From Planctomycetota bacterium (GTDB taxonomy: Bacteria; Planctomycetota; UBA1135; GCA-002686595): a DNA stretch of 64,000 nucleotides. Each line of letters starts with the position of its first letter. The stretch's first letter is position 1. The stretch covers positions 1 through 64,000 of the forward strand of contig JAKLKU010000003.1 in NCBI GenBank assembly GCA_023150475.1, read 5' to 3'. Below, one piece after another: positions 26,821 through 35,860 of this stretch. A model generated the notes under the pieces. The model was not told where the DNA came from, made no database searches, and saw only the letters and a list, made by a program, of their open reading frames with translations. The translations under genes and the position numbers were made by a program.

Positions 26821-27519
26821 TCAATCCGGGTAGAGCTCACAAGCCTGCGACGCGTCGTGCAGCTCTTCGCGCTCGTCGCGGAAGAGCACACCGTCCTCGC
26901 CGTACGCTTCGAGCGCGTAGAGACCGCCGGGTGCCGCGATCGTCGCGAACGTGGCGACGTCGCCTTGGGTGAAGACCACGGGATGGAGGCTGCCGAAGCC
27001 ATCCAAGTGACCGGTCCAGGAACGGTCGCCGCCTTCGTGCGCGACCAGGTTCTCGACACGCGCGAGGTAACGTTCGCCACTCGGCAGCTCGAGAGGCACG
27101 AGGCTGCCGCGCGCGAGCGCGTCGAACGCGCTGAACGAGACGCGCACGCGCTGCGACTCGCGCGTGAACCCGTTCGCGAGCGACGCGAGCTCTTCGGTGC
27201 CTTCGGGGCCGCGCACGAACCGCGCGTCGCCGTCGACGAACTCCCACGGAGCCGGTGCGTCGGCCTGCGGCGGCGGAGCAACGGCCACTTGCTCGTCGAC
27301 GATCTCGACGCGCGCAGCGATGTCCGTCGGTGCTGGCAACAACGGTCCACCGAGCGCCGCGACGGCTCGCGCGGCGTGCGCGTAGTTCGCGGCCGTCCAA
27401 CGCGGCTTGGTCGCAAACGGCGGAGCGCTCTCGAGCTCGACCCAGCTACGCCAGGCGAACCAACCGAGAGCGATCACGACGGCCCCCGCCGTCATTCGCA
27501 CGTAGTGCGCTTCCCGCAT
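26821..27519 (-). CDS. Membrane-anchored partner of the metzincin protease (propeptide-like)
   Basis: The 232-residue protein has one N-terminal helix (MTAGAVVIALGWFAWRSWV) and then an extracytoplasmic region. Its C-terminal 100 residues (ERYLARVENLVAHEGGDRSW, TGHLDGFGSLHPVVFTQGD, ATIAAPGGLYALEAYGEDG) resemble the N-terminal prodomain found in fused form on many bacterial reprolysin-like proteases, ending in an acidic, Cys-containing tail (SQACELYPD). A Cys near the end of a prodomain could act as a zinc-blocking switch; this is inference. The gene ends 4 nt before the protease gene starts. The ATG at 27517-27519 is chosen over a longer frame that is a shadow of the divergent gene. Confidence 0.7.
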   Translation of the reverse strand: MREAHYVRMTAGAVVIALGWFAWRSWVELESAPPFATKPRWTAANYAHAARAVAALGGPLLPAPTDIAARVEIVDEQVAVAPPPQADAPAPWEFVDGDARFVRGPEGTEELASLANGFTRESQRVRVSFSAFDALARGSLVPLELPSGERYLARVENLVAHEGGDRSWTGHLDGFGSLHPVVFTQGDVATFATIAAPGGLYALEAYGEDGVLFRDEREELHDASQACELYPD

Positions 27520-27877
27520 GTGCCGGCTCCCACCGACGCGCGCCGTTCTCGGTCGCGTTCCTGGTCGCGCTTGAAGCCCGATCGCGAATCCTCGGCGGCC
27601 CCGGAAAACTCGGCCCTCGCCCCGACGAGCGAGCCCGCCCGCTGGGCGTCCGGAAGTCGCGCCACGACCGAACGCCGAGCTGCGCGAACTCTCCGCGGAC
27701 CCCGCGGTCCGCAGCACCCTACGCACTTGGACTCTGCGCACGCAGCGCGGAGTCCGGCGGCTGGCGGCCCGCGCGCGCGGAGGGAGAATGGAGCGCACAC
27801 GAGCTTCCGAGAAGCGCGCCGAACATCTCCGCCCCCCGTGTCCGACCGACGCTCGGAACGAGCGACGGAGGAACGTC
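27520..27877. other. Divergent intergenic region, nothing recognised
   Basis: These 358 bp separate the protease operon from the monooxygenase gene. A GC-rich inverted sequence (CCGCGGACCCCGCGGTCCGC) lies near 27,695-27,715. No gene or known motif was found. Confidence 0.35.
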
Positions 27878-29152
27878 ATGTTCGGCAAGCGAGACCCTGA
27901 AGTATTGGTCGTCGGGGCGGGCCCGGTCGGCTTGATGACGGCGCTGGTCTTGTCGCGGCGCGGCGTGCGCACGCAGATCGTCGACGAAGCGTGGCGGCCG
28001 ACCGCACACGCGTACGCGTTGGCGCTGCACCCGCAGTCGCTCGACTTGCTCGCGAGCCTCGGCCTCGTCCACCGCGTGCTCGACACAGCGGAACGGGTGC
28101 GCACGATCGGCGTGTACGACGGCCCCGAGCGGCGCGCGGCGCTCGACCTCACGCGCGCGAAGAGCGCGTTCCCGTTCGTCGCCGTGTTGCGCCAGAGCGT
28201 GCTCGAGGAGCTGCTCGTCGGCGCGCTCGCGGAACGCGGCGTGCAAGTCCAATGGAACCACCGCCTCGCGCGGCTGCTGCCGCGGGAAGCGAGCGTCGAC
28301 GTCACGATCGACGCGCTCGAGAAGGACCAAGTCGGTTATGCCGTCATGCGCACGGCGTGGTGCATCGCGAGTTCGGCCGATCTGCGCCCCGCGTTCGTCG
28401 TCGGTGCGGACGGCCATGCTTCGCTCGTGCGCCGGCGGCTCGACGTCGAGTTCCCTTCCGTCGGTCGAGCGCAACACTTCGCCGTCTTCGAGTTCGAGAC
28501 CGACTTCGCTTTCGAGCACGAGCTGCGCGTGATGCTGCGACCGACGGATGCGAACGTCGTGTGGCCGCTGCCCAACGGTCGGTGCCGCTTCAGCTTCGAG
28601 ATCCCCGAATACGACGACCCGACCGACGCGCGAGAGAAGTCGCGCAACGTGCTCGAGCTCGGCGCCGGACGTTATCCGCTGCTCGAGGAGTCGAACCTGC
28701 GCGAGTTGCTCGCCGCGCGCGCGCCATGGTTCGACGGCAAGATCGGCGCGATCGACTGGCGACTCGTCGTGCGCTTCGAACGTCGGCTCGCGAAGAGCTT
28801 CGGTTCCGGCCGCGTCTGGCTCGCCGGCGATGCCGCGCACATGACGAGCCCGGTCGGTATCCAGAGCATGAACGTGGGCCTGCGCGAAGCGCACGACCTC
28901 GCCACGGCGATCGCGGACCGGCTCAAGAGCAGCCCGGACGCGAGCGGCGGCTCCGCGAACGACGCACTCGCCGAATGGGGCGCGGCGCGGGCGCTCGAAT
29001 GGCGCGGATTGCTCGGACTCGAAGGCCGCGCGCACGTCACCGACGAAACGCCGAAGTGGCTGCGGCCGTACGCCGAGGAGCTCCTGCTCGCGTTGCCGGC
29101 TTCCGGCGACGAACTCGCCGAACTCGCGAGTCAGATCGGGCTCTCGCGCTGA
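27878..29152 (+). CDS. FAD-dependent monooxygenase (aromatic-ring hydroxylase type)
   Basis: The 424-residue cytoplasmic flavoprotein has all three group A hydroxylase motifs: VVGAGPVGLMTALVL (GxGxxG) near the N-terminus, VVGADGHASLVRR (DG motif) in the middle and VWLAGDAAHMTSPVGIQSMN (GD motif) in the C-terminal third. Such enzymes hydroxylate or epoxidise aromatic and polyketide-like substrates using NAD(P)H. The substrate is not indicated. GGAGG lies 6 nt before the ATG at 27878, which fixes the start. Length is short of the 500+ residues of members with a thioredoxin-like C-terminal domain, so that domain is absent. The next gene is on the same strand after 200 bp with its own likely promoter. 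Confidence 0.9.
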   Translation: MFGKRDPEVLVVGAGPVGLMTALVLSRRGVRTQIVDEAWRPTAHAYALALHPQSLDLLASLGLVHRVLDTAERVRTIGVYDGPERRAALDLTRAKSAFPFVAVLRQSVLEELLVGALAERGVQVQWNHRLARLLPREASVDVTIDALEKDQVGYAVMRTAWCIASSADLRPAFVVGADGHASLVRRRLDVEFPSVGRAQHFAVFEFETDFAFEHELRVMLRPTDANVVWPLPNGRCRFSFEIPEYDDPTDAREKSRNVLELGAGRYPLLEESNLRELLAARAPWFDGKIGAIDWRLVVRFERRLAKSFGSGRVWLAGDAAHMTSPVGIQSMNVGLREAHDLATAIADRLKSSPDASGGSANDALAEWGAARALEWRGLLGLEGRAHVTDETPKWLRPYAEELLLALPASGDELAELASQIGLSR

Positions 29153-29195
29153 GTTCGACGCGCCGACGGCGCGTGCACGGCCTCCGAGTCGCCGC

Positions 29196-29230
29196 CCGGG
29201 AGCACTCCGACCGGGAGCACTCCGACCGGG
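29196..29230. repeat. Direct repeat of a 15-bp unit
   Basis: CCGGGAGCACTCCGA occurs twice in tandem (29196 and 29211) and is followed by a third CCGGG. Each unit contains a GGAG/CTCC inverted pair. Confidence 0.6.
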
Positions 29231-29318
29231 GCCTGCGAGCCAGGCCTCGGCGCCGCCGCCGCACGCAACGCCACCGAGGACACGAGCTCCGCGCGTTCAC
29301 ACTCCTCTCGCGGCGACG

Positions 29319-29324
29319 TAGTGT
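29319..29324 (+). promoter_or_regulatory. Putative promoter of the HEALH peptidase gene
   Basis: TAGTGT 28 nt before the ATG at 29353, with TTCACA (one mismatch to TTGACA) 16 nt upstream at 29297-29302. It is the only candidate here with a plausible -35. Confidence 0.4.
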
Positions 29325-29352
29325 GCGGCCCTCGAACGGATCGGAGTGCCCC

Positions 29353-30384
29353 ATGATCGCAGCGTTCCTCCTCGTGTCCTCGTTCGTCGCGCCCGTCTCG
29401 GGTCCGGTCCGATCCCAGGCGCCGGCGCCGCAGGTGGATGCCGAACCGACCACCGCCGGCCCCAAGCTCGACTTGCGCGTCTCGCCGTTCGTCGACCTCT
29501 ACTTCATGGTGCGGCATGCGGCGGCGAGCAAGGAGCAGGCGACTCCAGCCGAACTCGCTGCTGCCGCAGCCGTCGCGCGCGAGCTCGATGCCGCGCTCGG
29601 CGGTCCGCTCGGTTGGGGCCCGATCGAAGGGCTCCTGCCTCGCATCGACGACGCGGTGAGCGCGAAGCGTGAGTTCGCGACGCTGCCTGCGACGCTGCGC
29701 ACGCGCAGCGGCGGCACGTTGGAGCTGCGGGCGAATGCACTGAAGCTCGCCGACGCGCTCGCCGTCTACGAGCCCGTGTATCGCTCGACGCTCGCGGCCG
29801 AACGCGCGAAGGCTCTCGTCGCTGCGCGCAGAGAGCTCGAAGGCACGTTGCTCGCGAAACAGACGGAAGCGTTCGAGTCGATCCTCGGCGCGCTCGAGTT
29901 CTCGCGCGCCGAGCTCGTGATCCCCGTGTACCTCGTGCTCGACGCGCCGGAGCCGGGCGCGGTGACGCAACGCGACGACGCGGGCCGAGGCGTGTGTTTC
30001 GTCTCGCTCGGGGCGCACGCAGGCACCCTGCTCCACGAGAGCATCCTGCACGAGGCGCTCCATGCGCTCGACGTCGCATCGCCGACGAGCGTGCTGACGA
30101 AGCTGCGCGCGAAACTCGAGGCTGCGGGCATCGGTCCACGCGAACGCGAGTGGCGCGACGTCCCGCACACGCTGATGTTCGTGCAAGCGGCCGAAACGGT
30201 GCGCCGCGTCCTCGCGCCCGAGCACCGCGCCTACGGCGACGTCGCGGGCTACTACGCGAAGGTGCGTTCGATCGCGGACCTCGAGCTCGCGCTCTGGCCG
30301 CGCCGGCTCGCCGGCGAGCTCTCCACCGAAGTTGCGCTCGACGAACTCGTGCGCGCCGTCGTGGCGTTGCGCGACGCGCGGTGA
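29353..30384 (+). CDS. Exported putative metallopeptidase with HExxH motif
   Basis: The 343-residue protein begins with a weak signal peptide (MIAAFLLVSSFVAPVSG). The only catalytic hint is HESILHEALHALD, which contains HEALH, the zinc-binding HExxH pattern of gluzincin-type peptidases; a downstream Glu ligand could be E in QAAETVRRV. The middle is helical. I cannot assign a peptidase family. The longer upstream frame is a shadow of the monooxygenase gene. GGAG lies 7 nt before the ATG. Confidence 0.75.
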   Translation: MIAAFLLVSSFVAPVSGPVRSQAPAPQVDAEPTTAGPKLDLRVSPFVDLYFMVRHAAASKEQATPAELAAAAAVARELDAALGGPLGWGPIEGLLPRIDDAVSAKREFATLPATLRTRSGGTLELRANALKLADALAVYEPVYRSTLAAERAKALVAARRELEGTLLAKQTEAFESILGALEFSRAELVIPVYLVLDAPEPGAVTQRDDAGRGVCFVSLGAHAGTLLHESILHEALHALDVASPTSVLTKLRAKLEAAGIGPREREWRDVPHTLMFVQAAETVRRVLAPEHRAYGDVAGYYAKVRSIADLELALWPRRLAGELSTEVALDELVRAVVALRDAR

Positions 30385-30479
30385 TGCGTCGCTCCCTCGG
30401 TCACGCGCTCGCCCGGAGACCCGCAGCACGCCGCTGATCCGGCCCGACCCAGCCGCTGCGTGTCCACCCCGACCGTGGT

Positions 30480-30485
30480 TACACT
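30480..30485 (+). promoter_or_regulatory. Putative -10 box of the ECF sigma gene
   Basis: TACACT in the context GGTTACACTT, 37 nt before a GTG and 58 nt before the ATG of the sigma-factor gene. Confidence 0.3.
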
Positions 30486-30543
30486 TCCGACGCGCGCCAC
30501 CCGTCCTTGACCGGGCCCCGCGGTGTCGCAACCGACTCGCGCC

Positions 30544-31113
30544 ATGTCCGCACCCCACGATGGAGAAGCCACGCTGCTCTTGCGGCGCCTCGCCGAAGGC
30601 GACGGCGGCGCGCGCGTGCGGCTCGTCGAACTGCTCTACGGCGAATTGCGCGCGCTGGCTTCGGCCCAGTTGCGCGGTTCGAAGGGCGAGACGTTGCGAC
30701 CGACGGCGCTCGTCCACGAAGCGTGGCTCAAGCTCGCCGACGCAGACGACTTCGCCGACCGCCGGCACTTCTTCGCGGTCGCGGCGAAGGCGATGCGCTC
30801 CGTGCTGGTCGACCACGTCCGCGCGAAACGGACGCAGAAACGCGGCGGCGGCGAAGAAGCGAGCCCGCTCGACGAGACGGTCGCGTTCCTCGAGGGCGGC
30901 GACACCGATCTGCTCGACTTGAACGACGCGCTCGGCGAACTCGAACGCGAGGACGGCGAGCTCGCGCGCCTGGTCGAGCTGCGCTTCTTCGGCGGCTTGT
31001 CGCACGAGGAGATCGCCGCGGCGGAAGGCACGTCGCTCTCGACGGTCGAACGGCGCTGGCGGCTCGCGCGCGCTTGGCTCGCGCGCCGGCTCGGCGGAGG
31101 CGCGCCTCGATGA
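30544..31113 (+). CDS. ECF-family RNA polymerase sigma factor
   Basis: The 189-residue protein matches the small ECF sigma factors common in planctomycetes (TIGR02999-like). Region 2 is seen in VELLYGELRALASAQLRG, LVHEAWLKLADADDF and HFFAVAAKAMRSVLVDHVR. Region 4 is a helix-turn-helix in RLVELRFFGGLSHEEIAAAEGTS and STVERRWRLARAWL. Such factors direct RNA polymerase to a small regulon. No anti-sigma factor is seen; instead the next gene is a Ser/Thr kinase whose ATG overlaps this stop (ATGA), so the kinase probably controls it or shares its signal. A GTG at 30523 would add seven residues. Confidence 0.92.
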   Translation: MSAPHDGEATLLLRRLAEGDGGARVRLVELLYGELRALASAQLRGSKGETLRPTALVHEAWLKLADADDFADRRHFFAVAAKAMRSVLVDHVRAKRTQKRGGGEEASPLDETVAFLEGGDTDLLDLNDALGELEREDGELARLVELRFFGGLSHEEIAAAEGTSLSTVERRWRLARAWLARRLGGGAPR

Positions 31114-33608
31114 CGTGGACCGCCGTGCGGGCCGCGTTCGAACGGCTCTGCGATCTCCCCGAGAAGGACCGCGAGACCGAGCTCGCGAAACTCGATCCCG
31201 CGATCGCCGCGGAAGTGCGAGCGCTCTTCGCGAGCGACTCCGATGCGGCGAGTTTCCTCGAGCGCTCGAGTCCCCCGCCGCACACCCGCGGCACGCCGCC
31301 GCCGACGCGCGGCGAGCGCCTCGGCCGCTTCGAGCTCGTCCGCCCGCTCGGCAGCGGTGGCATGGGCACCGTGTGGGAAGCGCGGCAACTGCAACCCGAA
31401 CGGCGCGTCGCGCTCAAGATCCTCGCGTCGAGCGGCTGGTCGCGCGCCGAGCGCTGGCGTTTCGAGTACGAGGCCCAGGTGCTCGCGACGTTGAACCACC
31501 CGGCGATCGCGCAGCTCTACGAAGCCGGCAGCGAACGTCGCGGTGACGACGAAGTCGCGTGGTTCGCGATGGAGCTCGTCGAAGACGCGCGCGACTTCGT
31601 CAGCTACTGCGCCGAACGGACGAAAGACCGCGCGAGCGGACTCGCGCTGTTCGCGGAGCTCTGCGACGCCGTGCAATACGGCCATCGTCGCGGCGTGATC
31701 CACCGCGACCTGAAGCCCGCGAACGTGCTCGTCGGCCGCGACGGCCGGTTGAAGCTGATCGACTTCGGCGTCGCGCGCGCCGTCGACGGTTCGTCCGCGA
31801 CTCCGTCGTTGCGCACGCACACCGGCGAGCTCGTCGGCACGTTGCAGTACATGGCGCCCGAGCAGATCGCGGGCCGCAACGAGCAGATCGACGCGCGTGC
31901 CGACGTGTACGCGCTCGGCGTGATCCTCTACCACCAGCTCTGCGGCGAAGGGCCGTACGACTTCCGCGGCGCGTCGCTCGCGAAAGTCGCCGACTTGGTG
32001 CTGAACGCGGAGCCGAAACGCCCGTCGTCGCTCGCCGCCGACCTCGCGGGTGATCTCGAATGGATCCTGCTGAAAGCGCTCGAGAAGGATCCCGCGCGGC
32101 GCTACCAGAGCGTCGCCGAGTTGGCCGAGGACCTGCGCCGGTTCCGAGCGCACGAACCCGTCGGCGCGCACGCGCCGAGCTTCGCGTATCGTCTGAAGAA
32201 GTACGTGCGCCGCAATCGCGCGACGGTCGCGATCGGTGCAGCGGTCGTGCTCGGGCTAGGACTCGCGTTCGGTGGACTCGCGAGCGGCATGCAAAAGGCC
32301 CGCGCGGGCGAACTCTCGGCTCGCGAAGCAGCCGAAGAGAGCCGGCGGCAGACCGAACGGGCGCAGCGCGAAGCGGCGCGCAGCCAAGCGGTGCTGGCGC
32401 TCGTCGAGAGCCTCTTCGACGAAGTCGACGACACGGTCGAAGGCCGTGACGTGCGCGTCGCCGACCTGCTCGATGCCGCGGCGTTGAAGCCCGGCGCGAT
32501 CGCCGATCCGAGCGTCGAGTTCGGTCTGCGCGTCGTGCGCGGGACGATGTACATCCGCCTCGACCTGTACGAAGCCGCGCGCGTCGAACTCGATCGCGCG
32601 ATCGAGCTCTATCCAGCGACCGAGCAGTCGGCGCTCGACCGTTTGCGCTTCGTGAAGTGCTCGGCGTTGCGCGGCCGTGCCCTGACACGCCTCGGCAAAC
32701 CCGACGAAGGCATCGCCGAGATCCGCGGCGCGATCGAGACGGCGCGCGCCGAGGGACTCGACGTCGCGGAGTTCACGGCCGTCGAACAACTGTGTTCGTA
32801 CTTCCTCGAGAGCGGCCGAGCCGCGGAGCTGCTCGAGCACTCACGAGCGCTCGGCGCGCTCGCGACGAAACTCGGGAAGCCGTCGCACGAACGCCACTCG
32901 AAAGGCCTCGAAGCGCTCGCGCTGCAGGGGCTTGGACGCAGCGCCGAAGCCGTGCCGATCACCAAGGAGCTCTGGGAGTTCGCTGCGAACGAGAGCGGCG
33001 CCGAGAGCACCGCGGCGGCCGACGCGCTGTTCGACTACGCGACCGCGGCGCACGAAGCGGGCGAGCTCGAACTCGCCGACGAACTCTACGAACGAGCATT
33101 GCCGCTGGTCCGCGCGTCGCGCGGCGAGACGCACAACCAGACGCTGACGCTGCTCAACAACCGGGCGCTGCTCTCGCACGCTCGCGGCAAACCGGAGCAA
33201 GCGCTCGAACGGCTCGCGGAAGTCGTGCGCGTCTACGACACGCTTCCCGGTCTGCCGACCGCGGAACACCTGATCGCGATCGCGAATCACGGCATGATGC
33301 TGAACACTTCGGGCCGGTACGCGGAAGCCGAGCCGGTGTTGCGGCGCGCGGCCGAGCTCTCGGTCCAGTTGCTCGCCACGAACGACGTCAACGGCATGAC
33401 GTTCCGCTTCAACCACGCTGCGTGCCTCGCGTGGATGAAGCGCTGGTCGGAAGCGGAACCGATCCTGCTGCGGGAGCACGCGAGCCTCAGCGCCGTGTTG
33501 CCGGCCGGACACCCGAACCTGAAGAAGTCGATCCGCACGCTCGCCGACGCCTACGCGACCAACGGCTTCCCCGACGAAGCGGCGGCGTGGCGCGCGAAGC
33601 TCCAGTAG
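31110..33608 (+). CDS. Transmembrane Ser/Thr protein kinase with TPR-like sensor region
   Basis: The 832-residue protein has a Hanks-type kinase domain (about 74-345): GSGGMGTVW, VALK (K103), HRDLKPANV (D200), DFG (218-220) and APEQ. One transmembrane helix (about 372-393) follows. The C-terminal 430 residues outside the membrane are helical tetratricopeptide-like repeats (e.g. YEAARVELDRAIELYP, GELELADELYERALPLVR, GRYAEAEPVLRRAAEL), likely for protein binding. About 70 residues before the kinase, with a conserved-looking LDPAIAAEVRALFASD, are typical of planctomycete ECF-linked kinases. It overlaps the sigma gene by 4 nt. All catalytic residues are present, so it should be active. Confidence 0.95.
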   Translation: MTWTAVRAAFERLCDLPEKDRETELAKLDPAIAAEVRALFASDSDAASFLERSSPPPHTRGTPPPTRGERLGRFELVRPLGSGGMGTVWEARQLQPERRVALKILASSGWSRAERWRFEYEAQVLATLNHPAIAQLYEAGSERRGDDEVAWFAMELVEDARDFVSYCAERTKDRASGLALFAELCDAVQYGHRRGVIHRDLKPANVLVGRDGRLKLIDFGVARAVDGSSATPSLRTHTGELVGTLQYMAPEQIAGRNEQIDARADVYALGVILYHQLCGEGPYDFRGASLAKVADLVLNAEPKRPSSLAADLAGDLEWILLKALEKDPARRYQSVAELAEDLRRFRAHEPVGAHAPSFAYRLKKYVRRNRATVAIGAAVVLGLGLAFGGLASGMQKARAGELSAREAAEESRRQTERAQREAARSQAVLALVESLFDEVDDTVEGRDVRVADLLDAAALKPGAIADPSVEFGLRVVRGTMYIRLDLYEAARVELDRAIELYPATEQSALDRLRFVKCSALRGRALTRLGKPDEGIAEIRGAIETARAEGLDVAEFTAVEQLCSYFLESGRAAELLEHSRALGALATKLGKPSHERHSKGLEALALQGLGRSAEAVPITKELWEFAANESGAESTAAADALFDYATAAHEAGELELADELYERALPLVRASRGETHNQTLTLLNNRALLSHARGKPEQALERLAEVVRVYDTLPGLPTAEHLIAIANHGMMLNTSGRYAEAEPVLRRAAELSVQLLATNDVNGMTFRFNHAACLAWMKRWSEAEPILLREHASLSAVLPAGHPNLKKSIRTLADAYATNGFPDEAAAWRAKLQ

Positions 33609-33616
33609 CCGCCGAA

Positions 33617-33709
33617 GCGATACTGCCCCGCTTGCTTGCGCACGAAATCGCGCGCCGGGTGCAACCAAAGGCGATTGACGACGTCCATTCAGGAAGCCCC
33701 GCGGTGTGC
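33617..33709 (+). repeat. Dispersed about 90-bp repeat, copy 5
   Basis: Begins GCGATACTGCCCCGCTTGC 9 nt after the kinase stop codon and ends near GTCCATTCAGGAAGCCCCGC and GGTGT. The opposite strand reads WLHPARDFVRKQAGQYR in the shared frame. Confidence 0.65.
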
Positions 33710-34150
33710 GTTCCGTCGGGCGCGCCTCGGCCCAACCGCGCGGCGGGGGACGACGGCGGATCTCTCCGCACGATCGACGTCGCGCCACCGGCACGCCGTG
33801 TCGTAGTCCGTGCCGTGCGACGGACTTGCGTCGACGTCGTCGGAGACGAGCTCGCGCGCCGCGCGCGCACGCCAACGGCTCGATGTGTCTCACGAGGCCG
33901 CCGCGACGCCGCAGGCGCGGAATTCGTGACCCAATTCACGGGGCCAGTTCCGCCACGGCGCCTCGGGTCTTTGGTCCGGCGCGGTTCGCCGACGAGAGGC
34001 GCCGAGAGGCGGCGAGAGGCGCCGAGCCCCACGTTCGGGAATCCAAGCGCGCAGTGAAGGGCTCGGACCGTGGATCGCGTTCGCCACTGTGAGGCCCGGT
34101 GTGGGCCGAATCCAAACGCTAGATCCACCGTCCAAGTCGAAGGTCCGAAC
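33710..34150. other. Intergenic region between kinase and surface-protein genes
   Basis: About 440 bp. It contains a short tandem stretch of GAGAGGCGCC/GAGAGGCGGC units (about 33,991-34,025). No gene recognised. Confidence 0.35.
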
Positions 34151-35536
34151 ATGTCCCTGCTCACTCGTTCTCTCGTCCTGCTCCTCGCCGGCGGCGTACT
34201 CGCCGGTTCGACTCTCGCCGCTTCCGCAACCGACGGCGCGACACGCGGCCAACGTTCGCGCGACACGTCGACGACCGCTTCCGGCGCGAAGGTCGCCTAC
34301 GCTGCGTCGTTCACCCACCGCGGCCCCGGCGCCAACTTCGTGCAAGCGTCGTGGACGACGCGCACCGTGATCGTCGGTCAGAACGACCCGTTCAGCCTCG
34401 TGATGCCGGCGTTGCCCGCCGGCGCCGTCGAAGTCGCGAGCTTCGCGTCGTGGAACCTGCTCGACGACAGCGGCCCGACGCCCGACGACACGATCCGCGT
34501 CAACGGCGCGTTCGTCACCGGCGAATGGAAGGGCGACATGACGCCCGCGTTGTGCTCCGGCAAGAACTTCGTCGACGTCTTCTCCGCCGACGTCACCGGC
34601 CTGCTGAACTTCGGCGCCGCGAACACGCTGAACGACGTCTGCGACAAGCCGTACGGCACCGATCCCAACGCGCTCGGCGGTGGCATCACGCTGCTGACGG
34701 TGTACGAGTTCGCGAACGGGCCCGACCGCGAAGTCGAGCTCTATCGTGTCTTCGCCAACACGGCCGGCAGCGGTACGGGCGACGTCAACACGAACCTGCT
34801 GCTCACGACCCCGTACGCGTACTTGTCGACGCGCTTCTTCGTCAACGCACTCGGCGGCAGCCCGGGTTCCTCCGACCAATTCCTGATCAACGGCACCGGC
34901 GTCGCGGGCAAGCTCGCCGGCACGTCGACGACGGGCGACGCGTGGATCGGACTGCTCGGGCCGAATCCGGACGACAACTTCTACGACGCCGGCGAAGGCG
35001 ACGTCTCGAAGTGGATGACCGCCGGCGACACGTCGATCCTGCTCGAGACCAACACGGGCACGGACTGCATCGCACACACGCTCGCAGCGATCTCGCACCA
35101 AGTCGAATGCGGCGACATCGTCACGTACTGCACGAGCAAGGTGAACTCGCTCGGCTGTGCGCCGTTCGTCGACACCACCGGCACGCCGAGCGAATCGAGC
35201 GGTCTGCCGTTCCGCATCCGCGGCTTCGACTTCCGCAACAACAAGAACGGCCTGCTCTTCTACGGCTATCAGCCGCTCGCCGCGCCGTTCCAAGGCGGTC
35301 ACTTGTGCGTCAAGGCGCCGATCGAGCGCACGCCGGTGCAGAACTCCGGCGGCAACGTCGGCACCAACGACTGCTCGGGCGTCTACACGTACGACTTCAA
35401 CGCGCTGATCCGGCTCGGCACCGACGCGCAGCTCGTCCCGGGAGCGTTCGTCTTCGCGCAGTACTGGTCGCGCGACCCCGACGACGCCTTCACGACGAGC
35501 CTGAGCAACGCCGTCGCGTTCGACATCTGTCCGTGA
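34151..35536 (+). CDS. Exported DUF3344-like protein with shared C-terminal Cys-rich domain
   Basis: The 461-residue protein has a signal peptide (MSLLTRSLVLLLAGGVLAGS..LAAS). Residues about 45-300 resemble DUF3344-type extracellular domains (VEVASFASWNLLDDS, DTIRVNGAFVTG, FSADVTGLLNFGAANTLND, LLTVYEF). The last 137 residues (nt 35123-35533), from TYCTSKVNSLGC through GLLFYGY, PFQGGHLC, ERTPVQNSGG, DFNA and YWSRDP to FDICP, are the Cys-rich domain shared with three other proteins here. GAAGG lies 8 nt before the ATG. Its stop codon is 1 nt from the inverted repeat of an insertion sequence, but the coding end matches its relatives, so the gene is intact. Confidence 0.85.
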   Translation: MSLLTRSLVLLLAGGVLAGSTLAASATDGATRGQRSRDTSTTASGAKVAYAASFTHRGPGANFVQASWTTRTVIVGQNDPFSLVMPALPAGAVEVASFASWNLLDDSGPTPDDTIRVNGAFVTGEWKGDMTPALCSGKNFVDVFSADVTGLLNFGAANTLNDVCDKPYGTDPNALGGGITLLTVYEFANGPDREVELYRVFANTAGSGTGDVNTNLLLTTPYAYLSTRFFVNALGGSPGSSDQFLINGTGVAGKLAGTSTTGDAWIGLLGPNPDDNFYDAGEGDVSKWMTAGDTSILLETNTGTDCIAHTLAAISHQVECGDIVTYCTSKVNSLGCAPFVDTTGTPSESSGLPFRIRGFDFRNNKNGLLFYGYQPLAAPFQGGHLCVKAPIERTPVQNSGGNVGTNDCSGVYTYDFNALIRLGTDAQLVPGAFVFAQYWSRDPDDAFTTSLSNAVAFDICP

Positions 35537-35537
35537 T

Positions 35538-35860
35538 ATGGACGGACCGGTCAAGCGCAGTTGACGGAATTCTGATCTGAGTTGTGCGGGGCTGGCTGCT
35601 CGAGGGAGTGGTCAGCCTCGTGTGCTTTCTGCCGAGTTGCAGAGAGAGCGGGGACGGCGAGCTTCGGAGCGCTTCGCGACGGTCGAGCAGTTTGATATTC
35701 GCGGGTTGGATACCGCAGTTCAGGCGATCGTTGGAAGGCTGATTTCACTTTGAGAGCGTGCCGCAAGAGTCGCGGCACAACGGACACGATCGAGAGTTCC
35801 TTCCTCGTGGGGCCCGAGTCGCTCGCCGTCCTCGCTGGTCGAGGTGTACTTGGATCGGCG
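35538..35860 (-). ncRNA. Candidate IS-encoded guide (bridge/seek) RNA region
   Basis: In IS110-family elements a structured non-coding RNA selects the target and donor DNA; in the IS1111 subgroup it is encoded downstream of the transposase gene. This 323-bp non-coding end downstream of the pseudogene is where it should lie. I did not derive a fold, so the claim rests on position and family knowledge. Confidence 0.3.
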
